From Lampris incognitus (Eukaryota; Chordata; Actinopteri; Lampriformes; Lampridae): a stretch of 64,000 nt of DNA. Numbering within the stretch: the stretch's first letter is position 1; each line of letters opens with the position of its first letter. Positions 19,772 through 30,141 of this stretch are shown one piece after another. Below the pieces are notes generated by a model. That model had not been told where the DNA came from and ran no database searches. It saw only the letters and a program-made list of their open reading frames with translations. The stretch lies in NCBI RefSeq assembly GCF_029633865.1, contig NC_079224.1:23244895-23308894 (forward strand), in the 5' to 3' direction. Position numbers and translations under genes: made by a program.

Positions 19772-20215
19772 TACATGGCCAAAAGTATGTGGACACTCAA
19801 ACATCTCCTATGTGCTTGTTGAACATCGCTTTCCAAAACCATGGACATTCATGTGGAGTTGGTCCCCCTTTGCTGCTATAACAGCCTCCACTCGTCTGGG
19901 GAGGAACATGGTTACAGGGATTCGCTCCTATTCATCCACAAGAGCATTGATGTTGGGGAGAAGGCCTGGCTCACAGTCACCGTTACAACTCATCCCAGAG
20001 GTGTTGGATGGGGTCAAGGTCAGGGCTCTGTGCAGGCCAGTCAAGTTCTTCCATACCGAACTCTGGAAACCATGTGGCATTGTCATGCCGAAATAGGAAA
20101 GGGCTTAACCCCAAACTGATGCTAAAAAGATGGAAGTACACGATTCTCTTGACTGTTATTGTATGCTGTAGCCTTAACATGTCCCTTCACTGGAACTTGG
20201 GGGCCTAGCCCAAAC
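19772..20215 (-). pseudogene. Tc1-like element fragment
   Basis: Starts with catggccaaaagtatgtgg, then acac, a familiar fish Tc1-type terminus. The minus strand encodes RHDNATW...MEELDWPAQSPDLDPIQHLW, the second and third catalytic blocks of a Tc1 transposase with Gln in place of the last catalytic Glu. Most of the element is missing. Confidence 0.75.
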
Positions 20216-20960
20216 CATGAAAAACAGTTGGCAGTCCTATTCTGTGGTCTTGTGTGGCCTACTGTTTCACGGCTGAGCTGTTGCTGCTCAGAGACATTTC
20301 CACTTCACACTAACAGACTTACTGATGACCAGGGCAGATCTTGCACTTGTAGAAGTCAAGTTTTTCTTTCAGTCCGCATCGTACCATACACCAACCCCTG
20401 TATAGAAATGTGCTAACATGGGCTTAACCCCAAGTCATATTATGCTTTTGGTGAGCCAAAATAAATTACATTACATCTTCAAGGATGAGCTACCATGAAA
20501 ATGACCCTTGAAAACTCAGGGTTAGGCCCAGCTTGGTTAGAGAGACCCCTGGTATGTGTTCCTGACCCAGGCAAAACCTAGAAATGAGGATAAAAGAGCA
20601 TGGGTCTGTTTGTCATAAGAGAATCTCTCTTTTTGTTTTCACACACTAGTTACTACTACTAATCCATCTTAATTGTTTGGTCTTCGCTGTTTCTATCCGA
20701 TACCTATAGGCTCTAAATCTATATTATTTCACTGTCAGTTTATCCAAGTTAGCTCTAGGTGCCCATACAAAACACAGGTCACAGGCCAATTTTGTAATGC
20801 TATATGGTGGTGAAAATTATCTTTGTTGGCACTGAGAGCAGTGAAAGTGAGATGGCAAGTTTTTATGTCTCGATGCTGACTTAGTCTTGTACATTTATGC
20901 ATTTATGATAAAAATCTACAGATCTAACTGAAAACTACTCTTACTTTCCATTATATCCAG
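20216..20960. other. Upstream of the agrp2 exons; no first coding exon found
   Basis: AT-rich sequence. I searched for a signal-peptide exon ending one base into a codon with a GT donor and did not find a convincing one. It may lie further left beyond the transposon cluster. Confidence 0.4.
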
Positions 20961-21655
20961 ATTTAGTTTGGAGCCAACGACAACTGTTTGCCAGGCAGAG
21001 GGCTCCTGAACATCATGCAAGTCATGGTCCTGTAAGTTTATATATATATTTATATATATACATATATGTATAGTTAGTCTATGGCAAATAACTTACAAAA
21101 ATTACTTCCAATAAAGCATCAAGCTGTGCTGGGGGGGGGGGGGGTTCTGCAGTGCCAAAGCCAAAGATTTAGTTGAGAGAAAAGCCGTTGGTGGATGCTT
21201 TTACTGAGAGCCTTTACATTGGTAATGAAAGCACTAATTCTTAGTGGAAATCAAACCTTGAAACCTGACAGTGTTACTACTATGCTGTTGCAATTGTAAT
21301 GCCATACCTATAGAACCAGTGCATATAATATTTGTCTAAGGCAGACAGAAACCATGTACCGTTTTTCCATCCGTGGTCTATCACTGGACCTGGCCATGAG
21401 CGTATGGATAATGTATGACTTGTTCTCTTTGTCTCCCCCTGTCTGTCTGTCTCTGGTTCCCCGCTTTCTGCACACGTGTTGTTTTAGAAATCCAAGCAAG
21501 AGACGAGAGGCCCGGTGCGCAGCTGTAGTGGTCTGTTGGAGAACTGTTCCCCTAAAGAGCCATGCTGTGATCCCTGTGCCTCCTGCCACTGTCGCCTCTT
21601 CAACACCATATGCCGCTGCTGGAGGATGGGCTCGCACTGCTCGAGGAAGATGTAG
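20961..21655 (+). CDS. agrp2: Agouti-related protein 2, last two coding exons (partial)
   Basis: Exon 20961-21031 follows a TATATCCAG acceptor, reads LVWSQRQLFARQRAPEHH and ends at a GTAAGT donor. The last exon, 21488-21655, follows TTTTAG and ends at TAG. It encodes an agouti domain with ten cysteines in the family spacing, including the core ENCSPKEPCCDPCASC. AgRP-type peptides are secreted antagonists of melanocortin receptors. The usual receptor-contact loop RFF appears here as RLF (CHCRLFNTIC). Phases agree: the first exon enters with two bases of a codon and both exons join at phase 0. The signal-peptide exon was not found. The neighbour atp6v0d2 about 16 kb downstream matches the reported agrp2 paralogon and favours agrp2 over asip genes. 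Confidence 0.82.
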
Positions 21656-22089
21656 ACATGCATGTGCACGCACACATGCACATATTTTCACATGCATGGG
21701 TGCACACACACAGCACTCTAGGGTTTCCCTCTTCTAATACAACGGATCTACAACACAGGTTACAGTGCAGAGAAGATTAATACAGTGTTATAAAGAATCC
21801 CAAACAACTGCTTTAGACTATACCCGGATGGACGCTGGAGAGAGCATACTGGATCCTACCCATTCAGATAGATTTTGCTCCCAAAATGCATAAGGCAAAA
21901 GACAAAATCCACACCACTAGTCGAAAGCAACATTTCTCCTCAAGCTTGTCGTCTTTATAGTGCAGCTCTTCAGGAACAAGACAGTCTATGAACAAATTTA
22001 CTTCTGAAAGCTGTCCTCATCCAGGAAATAGGTGCATCCATTTCTAGTTTCCTGGTTTAGTTAACAGCTTCCTTTCTCAGCATTTACTG

Positions 22090-22090
<1 letters not shown>
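21656..22090. other. Downstream of agrp2; no further gene
   Basis: Likely 3' untranslated and intergenic sequence. I see no exon. Confidence 0.4.

Positions 22091-22182
<92 letters not shown>
22091..22182. repeat. (CA)n microsatellite, about 45 units
   Basis: Uninterrupted CA tract. Confidence 0.97.
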
Positions 22183-22185
<3 letters not shown>

Positions 22186-22583
22186 CTGAATTGTGCACAG
22201 TTATAGCCCCATGGTTCCAGAAACTGGACCAACTCTGGACTTCTCTGCCTCTGGATTCCAATTAATCCTCACCACGTTTTCCACATTGCTCAGTCCATGG
22301 ACTCAATTTTCCAGGTGAAGAGATTACGGCTACTATTATTTTGGATTCCAGCGAAGATCGACGTTAGCCATGAGAGAGAATGGGTCAGGCAAGGATTTTT
22401 CACCTTTTAAACGGTTAGGACATTCATGTTGTTGCCAATATTTGCTCCTAACATATGCACTGTGGTTTGTTTGTTTGTACTCTCACTGAGTAAAAGACGC
22501 TCAACCATAATATAACATCCTTTAGCCATATGATGAAAACATCAAGCATTTCAACTCCTGTTGGTGTATGAAAGTACACATGG

Positions 22584-22996
22584 GGGGGGGGGGACGTCCG
22601 GTTTGCATAGCGGTTTATTCCATTGCCTACCAACATGGGATCGTCAGATCGAATCCCCGTATTACCTCCGGCTTGGTCATGTGTCCCTAAAGACGCAATT
22701 GGCAGTGTCTGCGGGTGGGAAGCCGGATGTGGGTATGTGTCCTGGATGGGGGGAGGGGGAACTGGGGGGAATAGCGTGATCCTCCCACGTGCTTCGTCCC
22801 CCTGGTGAAACTCCTCACTGTCAGGTGAAAAGAAGCGGCTGGTGACTCCATATGCATTGGAGGAGGCATGTGGTAGACTGCAGCGCTCCCCGGTTTGGCA
22901 GAGGGGGTGAAGCAGAGATCGGGATGGCTCGGAAGTGTGGGGTAATTGGACAAGTACAATTGGGAGAAAAAGTGAGCAAAAAGAAAAAAAAAAGAA
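22584..22996 (+). mobile_element. SINE family S, copy 2
   Basis: Same family as 19263-19701, with head, body and A-rich tail. The 13-bp target duplication AAAGTACACATGG occurs at 22571-22583 and 22997-23009. Confidence 0.9.
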
Positions 22997-23009
22997 AAAG
23001 TACACATGG

Positions 23010-23824
23010 CGGGCTAGTTCATGTATCCACAAATCTGTGGGTGGTGTGCATTTTGGCAGTTAAGCTGGCATTGTGGATATATTGTCATTGTATTGCTGCT
23101 GCTTTCAGGGACTATTTTGTTCTCAAGTGTTGCTGACCTAGTAGGAGGTGCCAACTTACTTACTGCATTTACATTGGAACAAACATTTAGATTTTAACCA
23201 TGTGTATCACAGATGTCCCCTTTATTGTACCCTTAACATATGAAAAAAGAAAGACAAACAAAAAAGAAAACATTGGTGTCTGTATTTATAATTTGCTATA
23301 AAACACATTACAGCTTGTTTGTATATTTTAATCCCTGTTCTTATTGATAAGCTCTCCCTCGATGTTGAATCAAGAAGTTTTGTTTTGTTTTTTTGCGTGA
23401 ACTTTTCTTGAAAGCCAAAGTCTGAGGGCCAAATGTGGTCTACCTGATGTTTGTTGGTATAGTGTAGTTTTACTAGGGAAAGATGCCAGAGTTAATTAAG
23501 GACATGTGAAGCATGGGCTCCATAGATCTTACAATGAGGGGCCTTAAACTTTGCTTAAACCTGCCTTTGAACTCCTTTATGACACGACAAAAAACACAAG
23601 CATGATGCACATTAAGTCTCGTATAGGGTACTGTTTTTGTGTATGTACGAGGGATCAAGATAAGTACAAAGTCAAACTTACTTTGTGCATTTTGGTAATA
23701 AAGCAATCATAATTCCTTGAATTCAAACAAGTTATTATACCACGCCATGTTTTGTATTTTGTCCTGATGTTTCAGCTCGTTTTGAAGATATTGAAAGCTC
23801 ATTGAAAGTTGAAGACAGTGCTTT

Positions 23825-23828
<4 letters not shown>
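23010..23828. other. No gene recognised
   Basis: AT-rich intergenic sequence without a supported exon or repeat family. Confidence 0.4.

Positions 23829-23889
<61 letters not shown>
23829..23889. repeat. (CA)n microsatellite
   Basis: About 30 CA units abutting the left terminus of the next Tc1-like element. Confidence 0.95.
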
Positions 23890-23891
<2 letters not shown>

Positions 23892-23905
23892 ATCAGCCAA
23901 AAATA

Positions 23906-25373
23906 TTAAAACCACCTGCCTAATATTGTGTACGTCCCCCTCATGCTACCATAACTGTTCTGACCTTTTCGAGGCATGGGCTCCACAAGACCTCTGAAGG
24001 TGTCCTCTGCTATTAGGCACCAAAATGTTAGCAGCAGATTCTTTAAGTCCTGTAAGTTACGAGGTGGGGCTTCCGTGGATTGGACTTGTTTTTCCAGCAC
24101 ATTCCACAGATGCTCGATCGGATTGAGATCTGGGGAATTTGGAGGCCAAGGCAACACCTTGAATTCTTTGCCATGTTCCTCAAACCATTCCTGAAGAATT
24201 TTTGCAGTGTGGCAGGGCGCATTATCCTGCTGGAATAGGCCACTGCCATCAGGGGAAACCGTTGCCATGAAGAGGTGTAGCTGGTCTGCAACAATGTTTA
24301 GGTAGGTGGCACATGTCAAAGTAACATCCACGCGAATGCCAGGACCCAAGGTTTCCCAGCAGAACATTGCCCAGAGCACCACACCGGTTCCTCCGGCTTG
24401 CCTTCTTCCCATGGTGCATCCTGGTGCCATCTCTTCCCCAGGTAAATGATGCACACGCACCCAGCCATCCATCCATCCATCCATCCATCCATCCATCCAT
24501 CCATCCATCCATCCATCCATCCATCCATCCATCCATTATCTTAACCGCTTATCCTGCTCTCAGGGTCGCGGGGATGCTGGAGCCTATTCCAGCAGTCACT
24601 GGCCCACACACACACACGCACACATTCATTCCTAGGGACAATTTAGTACAGCCAATTCACCTGACTTACATGTCTTTGGACTGTGGGAGGAAACCGGAGC
24701 CCCCAGAGGAAACCCACACAGACACAGGGAGAACATGCAAACTCCACACAGAGGACAACCCAGGATGACCCACCAAGGTTGGACTACCCCAGGGCTCGAA
24801 CCCAGGACCTTCTTGTTGTGAGGCGACCGCGCTAACTACTGCACCACCGTGCTGCCCCCAGCTGTCCACATGATGTCAAAGAAAATGTGATTCATCACAC
24901 CAGGCCACCTTCTTCCATTGCTCCATGGTCCAGTTTTGATGCTCACGTGCCCATTGTAGGTGCTTCCTGCAGTGGACAGGGGTCATCATGGGCACTCTGA
25001 CTGGTCTGTGGCTATACAGCCCCATACACAGCAAGCTGTGATGAACTGTGTGTTCTGACACCTGTCTATCATAGCCAGCATCAACTTTTTTAGCAAGTTG
25101 AGCTACAGCAGCTCTTCTGTGCGATCTGACCAGATGGGCTAGCCTTTGCTCCCCACGCACATCAATGAGCCTTGGGCACCCCTGTCCCTGTTGCCACTTC
25201 ACAGGTTGTCCTTCCTTGGACCACATTTGGTAAGTACTGACCACTGCATACCGTGAACACCCCACAAGACCTGCAATTTTGGAGATGCTCTGACCCAGTC
25301 GTCTAGCCATCACAATTAGGCCCTTGTCAAAGTTGCTCAGATCCTTACACTTTCCCATTTTTCCTTCCAACAC
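23906..25373 (-). pseudogene. Tc1/mariner-family transposase, DD36E spacing, SINE-disrupted
   Basis: The N-terminal half at 25373-24876 has a helix-turn-helix ([17 protein letters not shown]) and first catalytic motif AWCDESHF. The C-terminal half, below 24465, has QQDNAPCH and [12 protein letters not shown] with both catalytic residues present. There are 36 residues between the second Asp and Glu, the spacing of the DD36E (Incomer-like) group and not the Tc1 DD34E. The SINE insertion lies between the first and second catalytic blocks. Apart from it the reading appears largely open. Confidence 0.85.
24466..24856 (-). mobile_element. (ATGG)n-tailed tRNA-derived SINE, full length
   Basis: On the minus strand the head gcacggtggtgcagtagtta and box B GGTTCGAGCCC are tRNA-like. 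A body with gtttgcatgttctccctgtg follows, then the conserved cagcatccccgcgaccctga block, and the tail is (ATGG)n (plus-strand ATCC repeats 24466-24536). The six-base duplication CCCAGC at 24460-24465 and 24857-24862 marks insertion into the transposase gene. Fragments of the family are at 1573-1714 and 45236-45313. Confidence 0.9.
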
Positions 25374-25489
25374 ATCAACTTCATGAACTGACTGTTCACT
25401 TGCTGCCTAATATTTCCCACCCCTTGACAGGCGCCATTGTAATGAGATAATCGGTATTACTCACTTACAGTGGTATACATACATACAGA

Positions 25490-25692
25490 CAGGTGACAAA
25501 TTAAAGGAAAAACCAACATAAAGTGACTTAGTAAGGTGTTGGGCCACCACGAGCCACCAGAACAGCTTCGTTGCACCTTGTCATAGATTCTACAAGTCTC
25601 TGGTCTCTACTGGAGGGATGGACACCATTCTTCCAAAAGATATTCCCTCATTTGGTGTTTTTATGATGGTGGTGGAGAGTGCTGTCTAATAA

Positions 25693-25759
<67 letters not shown>

Positions 25760-26550
25760 GCTACTACTACTACTGCTACTACTACTACTTTTGGCTGCTC
25801 CCATTAGGAGTTGTCACAGTGGATAATCCGTTTCCATTTCTTCAGCATCTTCCTCTGTCACACCAGCCACATGAATGTCCTCCCTCACCACGTCCATAAA
25901 CTTCCTCTTTGGCCTTCCTCTTTTCTTCTTTCCTCTTCCCTGGCAGCTCCATATTCAGCATCTTTCTCCTAATATACCCAGCATATCTCCTCCACACCAT
26001 GTCCAAGCCATCTCAATCTTGCCTCTCTTGCTTTGTCTCCAAACCTTCCAACCTGAGCTGGCCCTCTAATATAACCGTTTCTAATCCTGTCCTTCTTCAT
26101 CACTCCCAGTGAAAATCTTAGCATCTTCAACTCTGCCACCTCCAGCTCCACCTCCTGTCTTTTCATCAGTGCCACCATCTCCAAAACCATATAACATAGC
26201 TGGTCTCACAACCATCTTGTAAACCTTCCCTTTAACTCTTGATGGTACCCTTCTGTCACAAATCACTCCTGACACTCTTCTCTACCCACTCCACCCTGCC
26301 TGCACTCTCTTCTTCATCTTCATCGGTCCAAAATCTCCCTTAGGTGTTCAGTTGGGTTGAGGTCTGGTGACTGTGAAGGCCATAGCATGTGATTTACATT
26401 ATTTTCGCCTCATCAAACCATTCAGTGACCCCCTCCTGCCCTGTGGATGGGGGCATTGTCATCCTGGAAGAGACCAATCCAATCAGAATAGAAATGTCTC
26501 ATCATAGGACAAACGTGATCACTCAGAATAACTTTGTATTAATTTTCAGT
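25490..26550 (-). mobile_element. Tc1-like relic interrupted by an RTE LINE end
   Basis: The outer parts, 25490-25690 (tgacaaattaaaggaaaaac start) and 26325-26550 (ggttgaggtctggtgactgt), are a non-coding decayed Tc1-type element. They are separated by an RTE 3' end with a trinucleotide tail. The joined flanks read as one continuous element. Confidence 0.7.
25786..26325 (-). mobile_element. RTE-like LINE 3' end with (AGT)n tail
   Basis: The minus strand encodes the C-terminal segment of an RTE protein ([46 protein letters not shown]) across shifted frames. It ends in a short 3' region and an (ACT)n tract on the plus strand at about 25690-25790, the expected microsatellite tail. It inserted into a Tc1 relic. 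Confidence 0.83.
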
Positions 26551-26555
26551 AAAAA

Positions 26556-26830
26556 GTCAAGTCAATTTTATTTGTATAGCCCAATATCACAAATTACAAA
26601 TTTGCCTCAGTGGGTTTTACAGCAACACAACATCCTGTCCTTAGACCCTCGCATTGGATAAGGAACAACTCCCTAAAAAAAAAAAAACCTTTAACAGGGA
26701 GAAAAAATAGGAAGAAACTCAGGGAGAGCAACAGAGGAGGGATCTCTCTCCCAAGATGGACAGATTTGCAATGGATGTTGTGTTTACACAATAAAACACA
26801 ATTTAAAGGATACAACATTGAAAGAGAATA
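26556..26830 (-). mobile_element. L2-like LINE 3' untranslated fragment
   Basis: Starts with caagtcaattttatttgtat and contains blocks (ggaagaaactcagggagagc) that match, in reverse complement, the 3' end of the L2-like LINE at 57760-58072. Confidence 0.8.
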
Positions 26831-27198
<368 letters not shown>

Positions 27199-27201
27199 GT
27201 A

Positions 27202-28803
27202 TATACAAACCAATGAAATTGGGACGTTGTGTAAAACGTGAATAAAAACAGAATACAATGATTTGCAAATCCTTTTCGACCTATATTCAATTGAATACAC
27301 TACAAAGACAAGGTATTTAATGTTCAAACTGATAAACTTTATTGTTTTTTGCAAATATTCACTCATTTTGAATTTGATGCCTGCAACACGTTCCAAAGAA
27401 CCTGGGACAGGGGTAAAAAAAGACTGGGAAAGTTGAGAAATGCTCAAAAAACACCTGTTTGGAACATTCCACAGGTGAACAGGTTAATTGGAAACAGGTG
27501 AGTCTCATGATTGGGTATAAAAGGAGCATCCCCCAAAAGGCTCAAGTCGTTGACAAGCAAGGATGGGGCGTGGTTCACTACTTTGTGAACAACTGTGTGA
27601 GCAAATAGTCCAACAGTTTAAGAACAACGTTTCTCAACATACAATTGCAAGGAATTTAGGGATTTCATCATCTACAGTCCATAATATCATCAAAAGATTC
27701 AGAGCATCCGGAGAAATCTCTACACATAAGCAGCAAGGCCGAAAATCAACATTGAATGCCCGTGACCTTCGACCCCTCAGGCGGCACTGCATTAAAAACC
27801 GACACCATTCTGTAAAGGATATTACCACGTGGGCTCAGGAACACTTGGGAAAACCATCGTCAGTTAACACAGTTCCTCGCTACATCTATAAGTGCAAGTT
27901 AAAACTCTCCCATGCAAAGCGAAAGCCAGATATCAACAACACCCAGAAACGCCGCCGGCTTCTCTGGGCCAGAGCTCATCTGAGATGAACTGACACAAAG
28001 TGGAAAAGTCAGTGTGCTGTGGTCTGACGAGTCCAATTGTTTTTGGAAATCATGGACGTCGTGTCCTCCGGGCTAAAGAGGAAGAGGACCATCCAGATTG
28101 TTTTCAGCGCAAAGTCCAAAAGCCAGCATCTGTGATGGTACGGGGGTGTGTTAGTGCCCATGGCATCATGGGTAACTTGCACATCTGTGAAGGCACCATT
28201 AATGCTGAAAGGTACATACAGGTTTTGGAGCAACATATGCTGCCATCCAAGAGACGTCTTTTTCAGGGACGTCCCTGCTTATTTCAGCAAGACAACGCCA
28301 AGCCACATTCTGCACGTGTTACACCAGCGTGGCTTCATAGTAACAGTGCGGGTACTAGACTGGCCTGCCTGCAGTCCAGACCTGTCTCCCATTGAAAATG
28401 TGTGGCGCATTATGAAGCGCAAAATACGACAACGGAGACCCCGGACTGTTGAGCAACTGAAGTCGTACATCAAGCAAGAATGGGAAAGAATTCCACCTAC
28501 AAAGCTTCAACAATTAGTGTCCTCAGTTCCCAAACGCTTATTGAGTGTTGTTAAAAGGAAAGGTGATGTAACACAGTGGTAAACATGCCCCTGTCCCAGC
28601 TTCTTTGGAACGTGTTGCAGTCATCAAATTCAAAATGAGTGAATATTTGCAACAAAAAAAAAAAAACAGTTTGAACATTAAATATCTTGTCTTTGTAGTG
28701 TATTCAATTGAATATAGGTCGAAAAGGATTTGCAAATCATTGTATTCTGTTTTTATTTACGTTTTACACAACGTCCCAACTTCATTGGAATTGGGGTTTG
28801 TAC
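27202..28803 (+). mobile_element. Tc1-like element with about 220-bp terminal inverted repeats
   Basis: Left arm about 27205-27420 pairs with right arm about 28580-28803 at high identity (shared gacgttgtgtaaaacgt, tacaatgatttgcaaatcc and aatgttcaaactg). A transposase relic lies between them at 27563-28582. Confidence 0.9.
27563..28582 (+). pseudogene. Tc1-like transposase (DD34E type), broken
   Basis: The N-terminal part starts MGRGSLLCEQLCEQIVQQF with a helix-turn-helix (TIARNLGISSSTVHNI) and runs to a stop near 27988. Frames then shift through the first catalytic block. The second block QQDNAKPH is near 28290 and the third, [11 protein letters not shown], near 28380-28410. A 2-base deletion between the last two blocks explains the frame change. 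Restoring the frame conceptually gives 34-residue spacing. Catalytic Asp and Glu are present, but the chain is interrupted at least twice. Confidence 0.85.
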
Positions 28804-28809
28804 ATACAT

Positions 28810-28840
<31 letters not shown>

Positions 28841-29286
28841 CAGTGCTGCTTGAAAGTTTGTGAACCCTCCAGACATGGTCACTGTTTTTGTAAAAAACAT
28901 TAAGATAAGCTTATTACACATACATCCAAATCCCAATTTGTAAAGCACACCTTCCAAATAATGGACACACACACAAAAAAAGATATATTTTCATTATTTA
29001 ATTCAACAAAGGTGGTTTATTTCACAAAAACTGAAAATTTAACATGTGCAAAAGTATGTGAGCCCTTGTATTAGTAGCTTGTGGCTCCTCCTTTTGCAGC
29101 CATTACTTCAACCAAACGTATTCTGTAACCACTAACCAGTCTCTCACATCTGCTTATGGGGATTTTTGCCCACTCCTCCTTGCAGAACTCTGCCAGTTGA
29201 GAGAGGTTGGAGGGACATCTGGTATGTGCCGACTTCTTCAGGTCTCGCCACAACATTTCAATTGGATTAAGGTCCAGACTTTGACT

Positions 29287-29845
29287 TAGTCCATGGGCCA
29301 GACGATATTTCGGTACACTCAAGGTGGCAAAACTTACTTATAATTTTAGAAAGGATCCATGTCTGTAGATGATATTTTGGTATGATAACCATTCCTGAGT
29401 GGCAGCTGTATCACAGTTATCAGCTCATGAAGTTAACCACCCGCTAAACTAAATTGCATTTTAGACGCTGGTGCATATCCTGGTTTAGCCTCATGGTCAG
29501 GACATTTTTCAATGTTCTATAATACTGTCTTTGGTATCATTTTAAAGGGGACCTTCTTAGCTTTCATTCAAGCCCTGTTGTGGATATTTCTCACAAATAT
29601 AGAGGTCACTTGAGCTCTTCAACCCGTCAATAACACACATCTTTCTGCAATTTTCGCCTAAACTATATACTTTCTTTTAGCCCTGTGGCATCTAGGAATA
29701 TCAGGGACACAAAACACAAAAACTGAAATACTCACAGGACTGTAAAGATTCAGAAAATGTATAATATACCCATACTATTTCATTGTGTGAGGTGATTGTG
29801 AGCCTTAAATGAGAACTAGACCAAAGCCAGTTAGGTCACAAACTG
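29287..29845. repeat. Left terminal inverted repeat of the 6.79-kb element
   Basis: About 560 bp matching the reverse complement of 35490-36076. Shared blocks include ggtggcaaaacttacttata, ctcatgaagttaaccac, and aatgtataatatacccatac. Confidence 0.9.
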
Positions 29846-30141
29846 GTCTCTATACATTTGTTTAAATACACAATCAAAATACATGATAAAAAGGAATACC
29901 ATAGTGAGGTAATGAACTATTTTAATATTTTAAACAACATTGACATTTACATATACTTAGTCAATGATACATGTAATCCCATATCATTAGTGGGTATATG
30001 TAATGGTAATGGGTAGGGTAATGGGTATATGTGAATATGGTTACATTATTGTTATCAAGCTCTGGGTAACCAAGTCCAGAATCAACATCCTGTGCATCAA
30101 TAGACTACTACCACAGTAATACCATCAGAATCATCACACTG

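Larger units (their letters stand above)
23889..25478 (-). mobile_element. Tc1/mariner element with DD36E-type spacing, split by a SINE
   Basis: Left terminus actgatcagcc followed by aaaaatattaaaacc; right side ends near 25478. The minus-strand transposase spans 25373 to 23906 with a SINE (24466-24856) inside it. Confidence 0.85.

Noticed and set aside
21354..21737. 127-residue plus-strand frame over the agouti exon
   Set aside because: It is the wrong frame. The ten-cysteine agouti domain reads in another frame from the acceptor at 21488.
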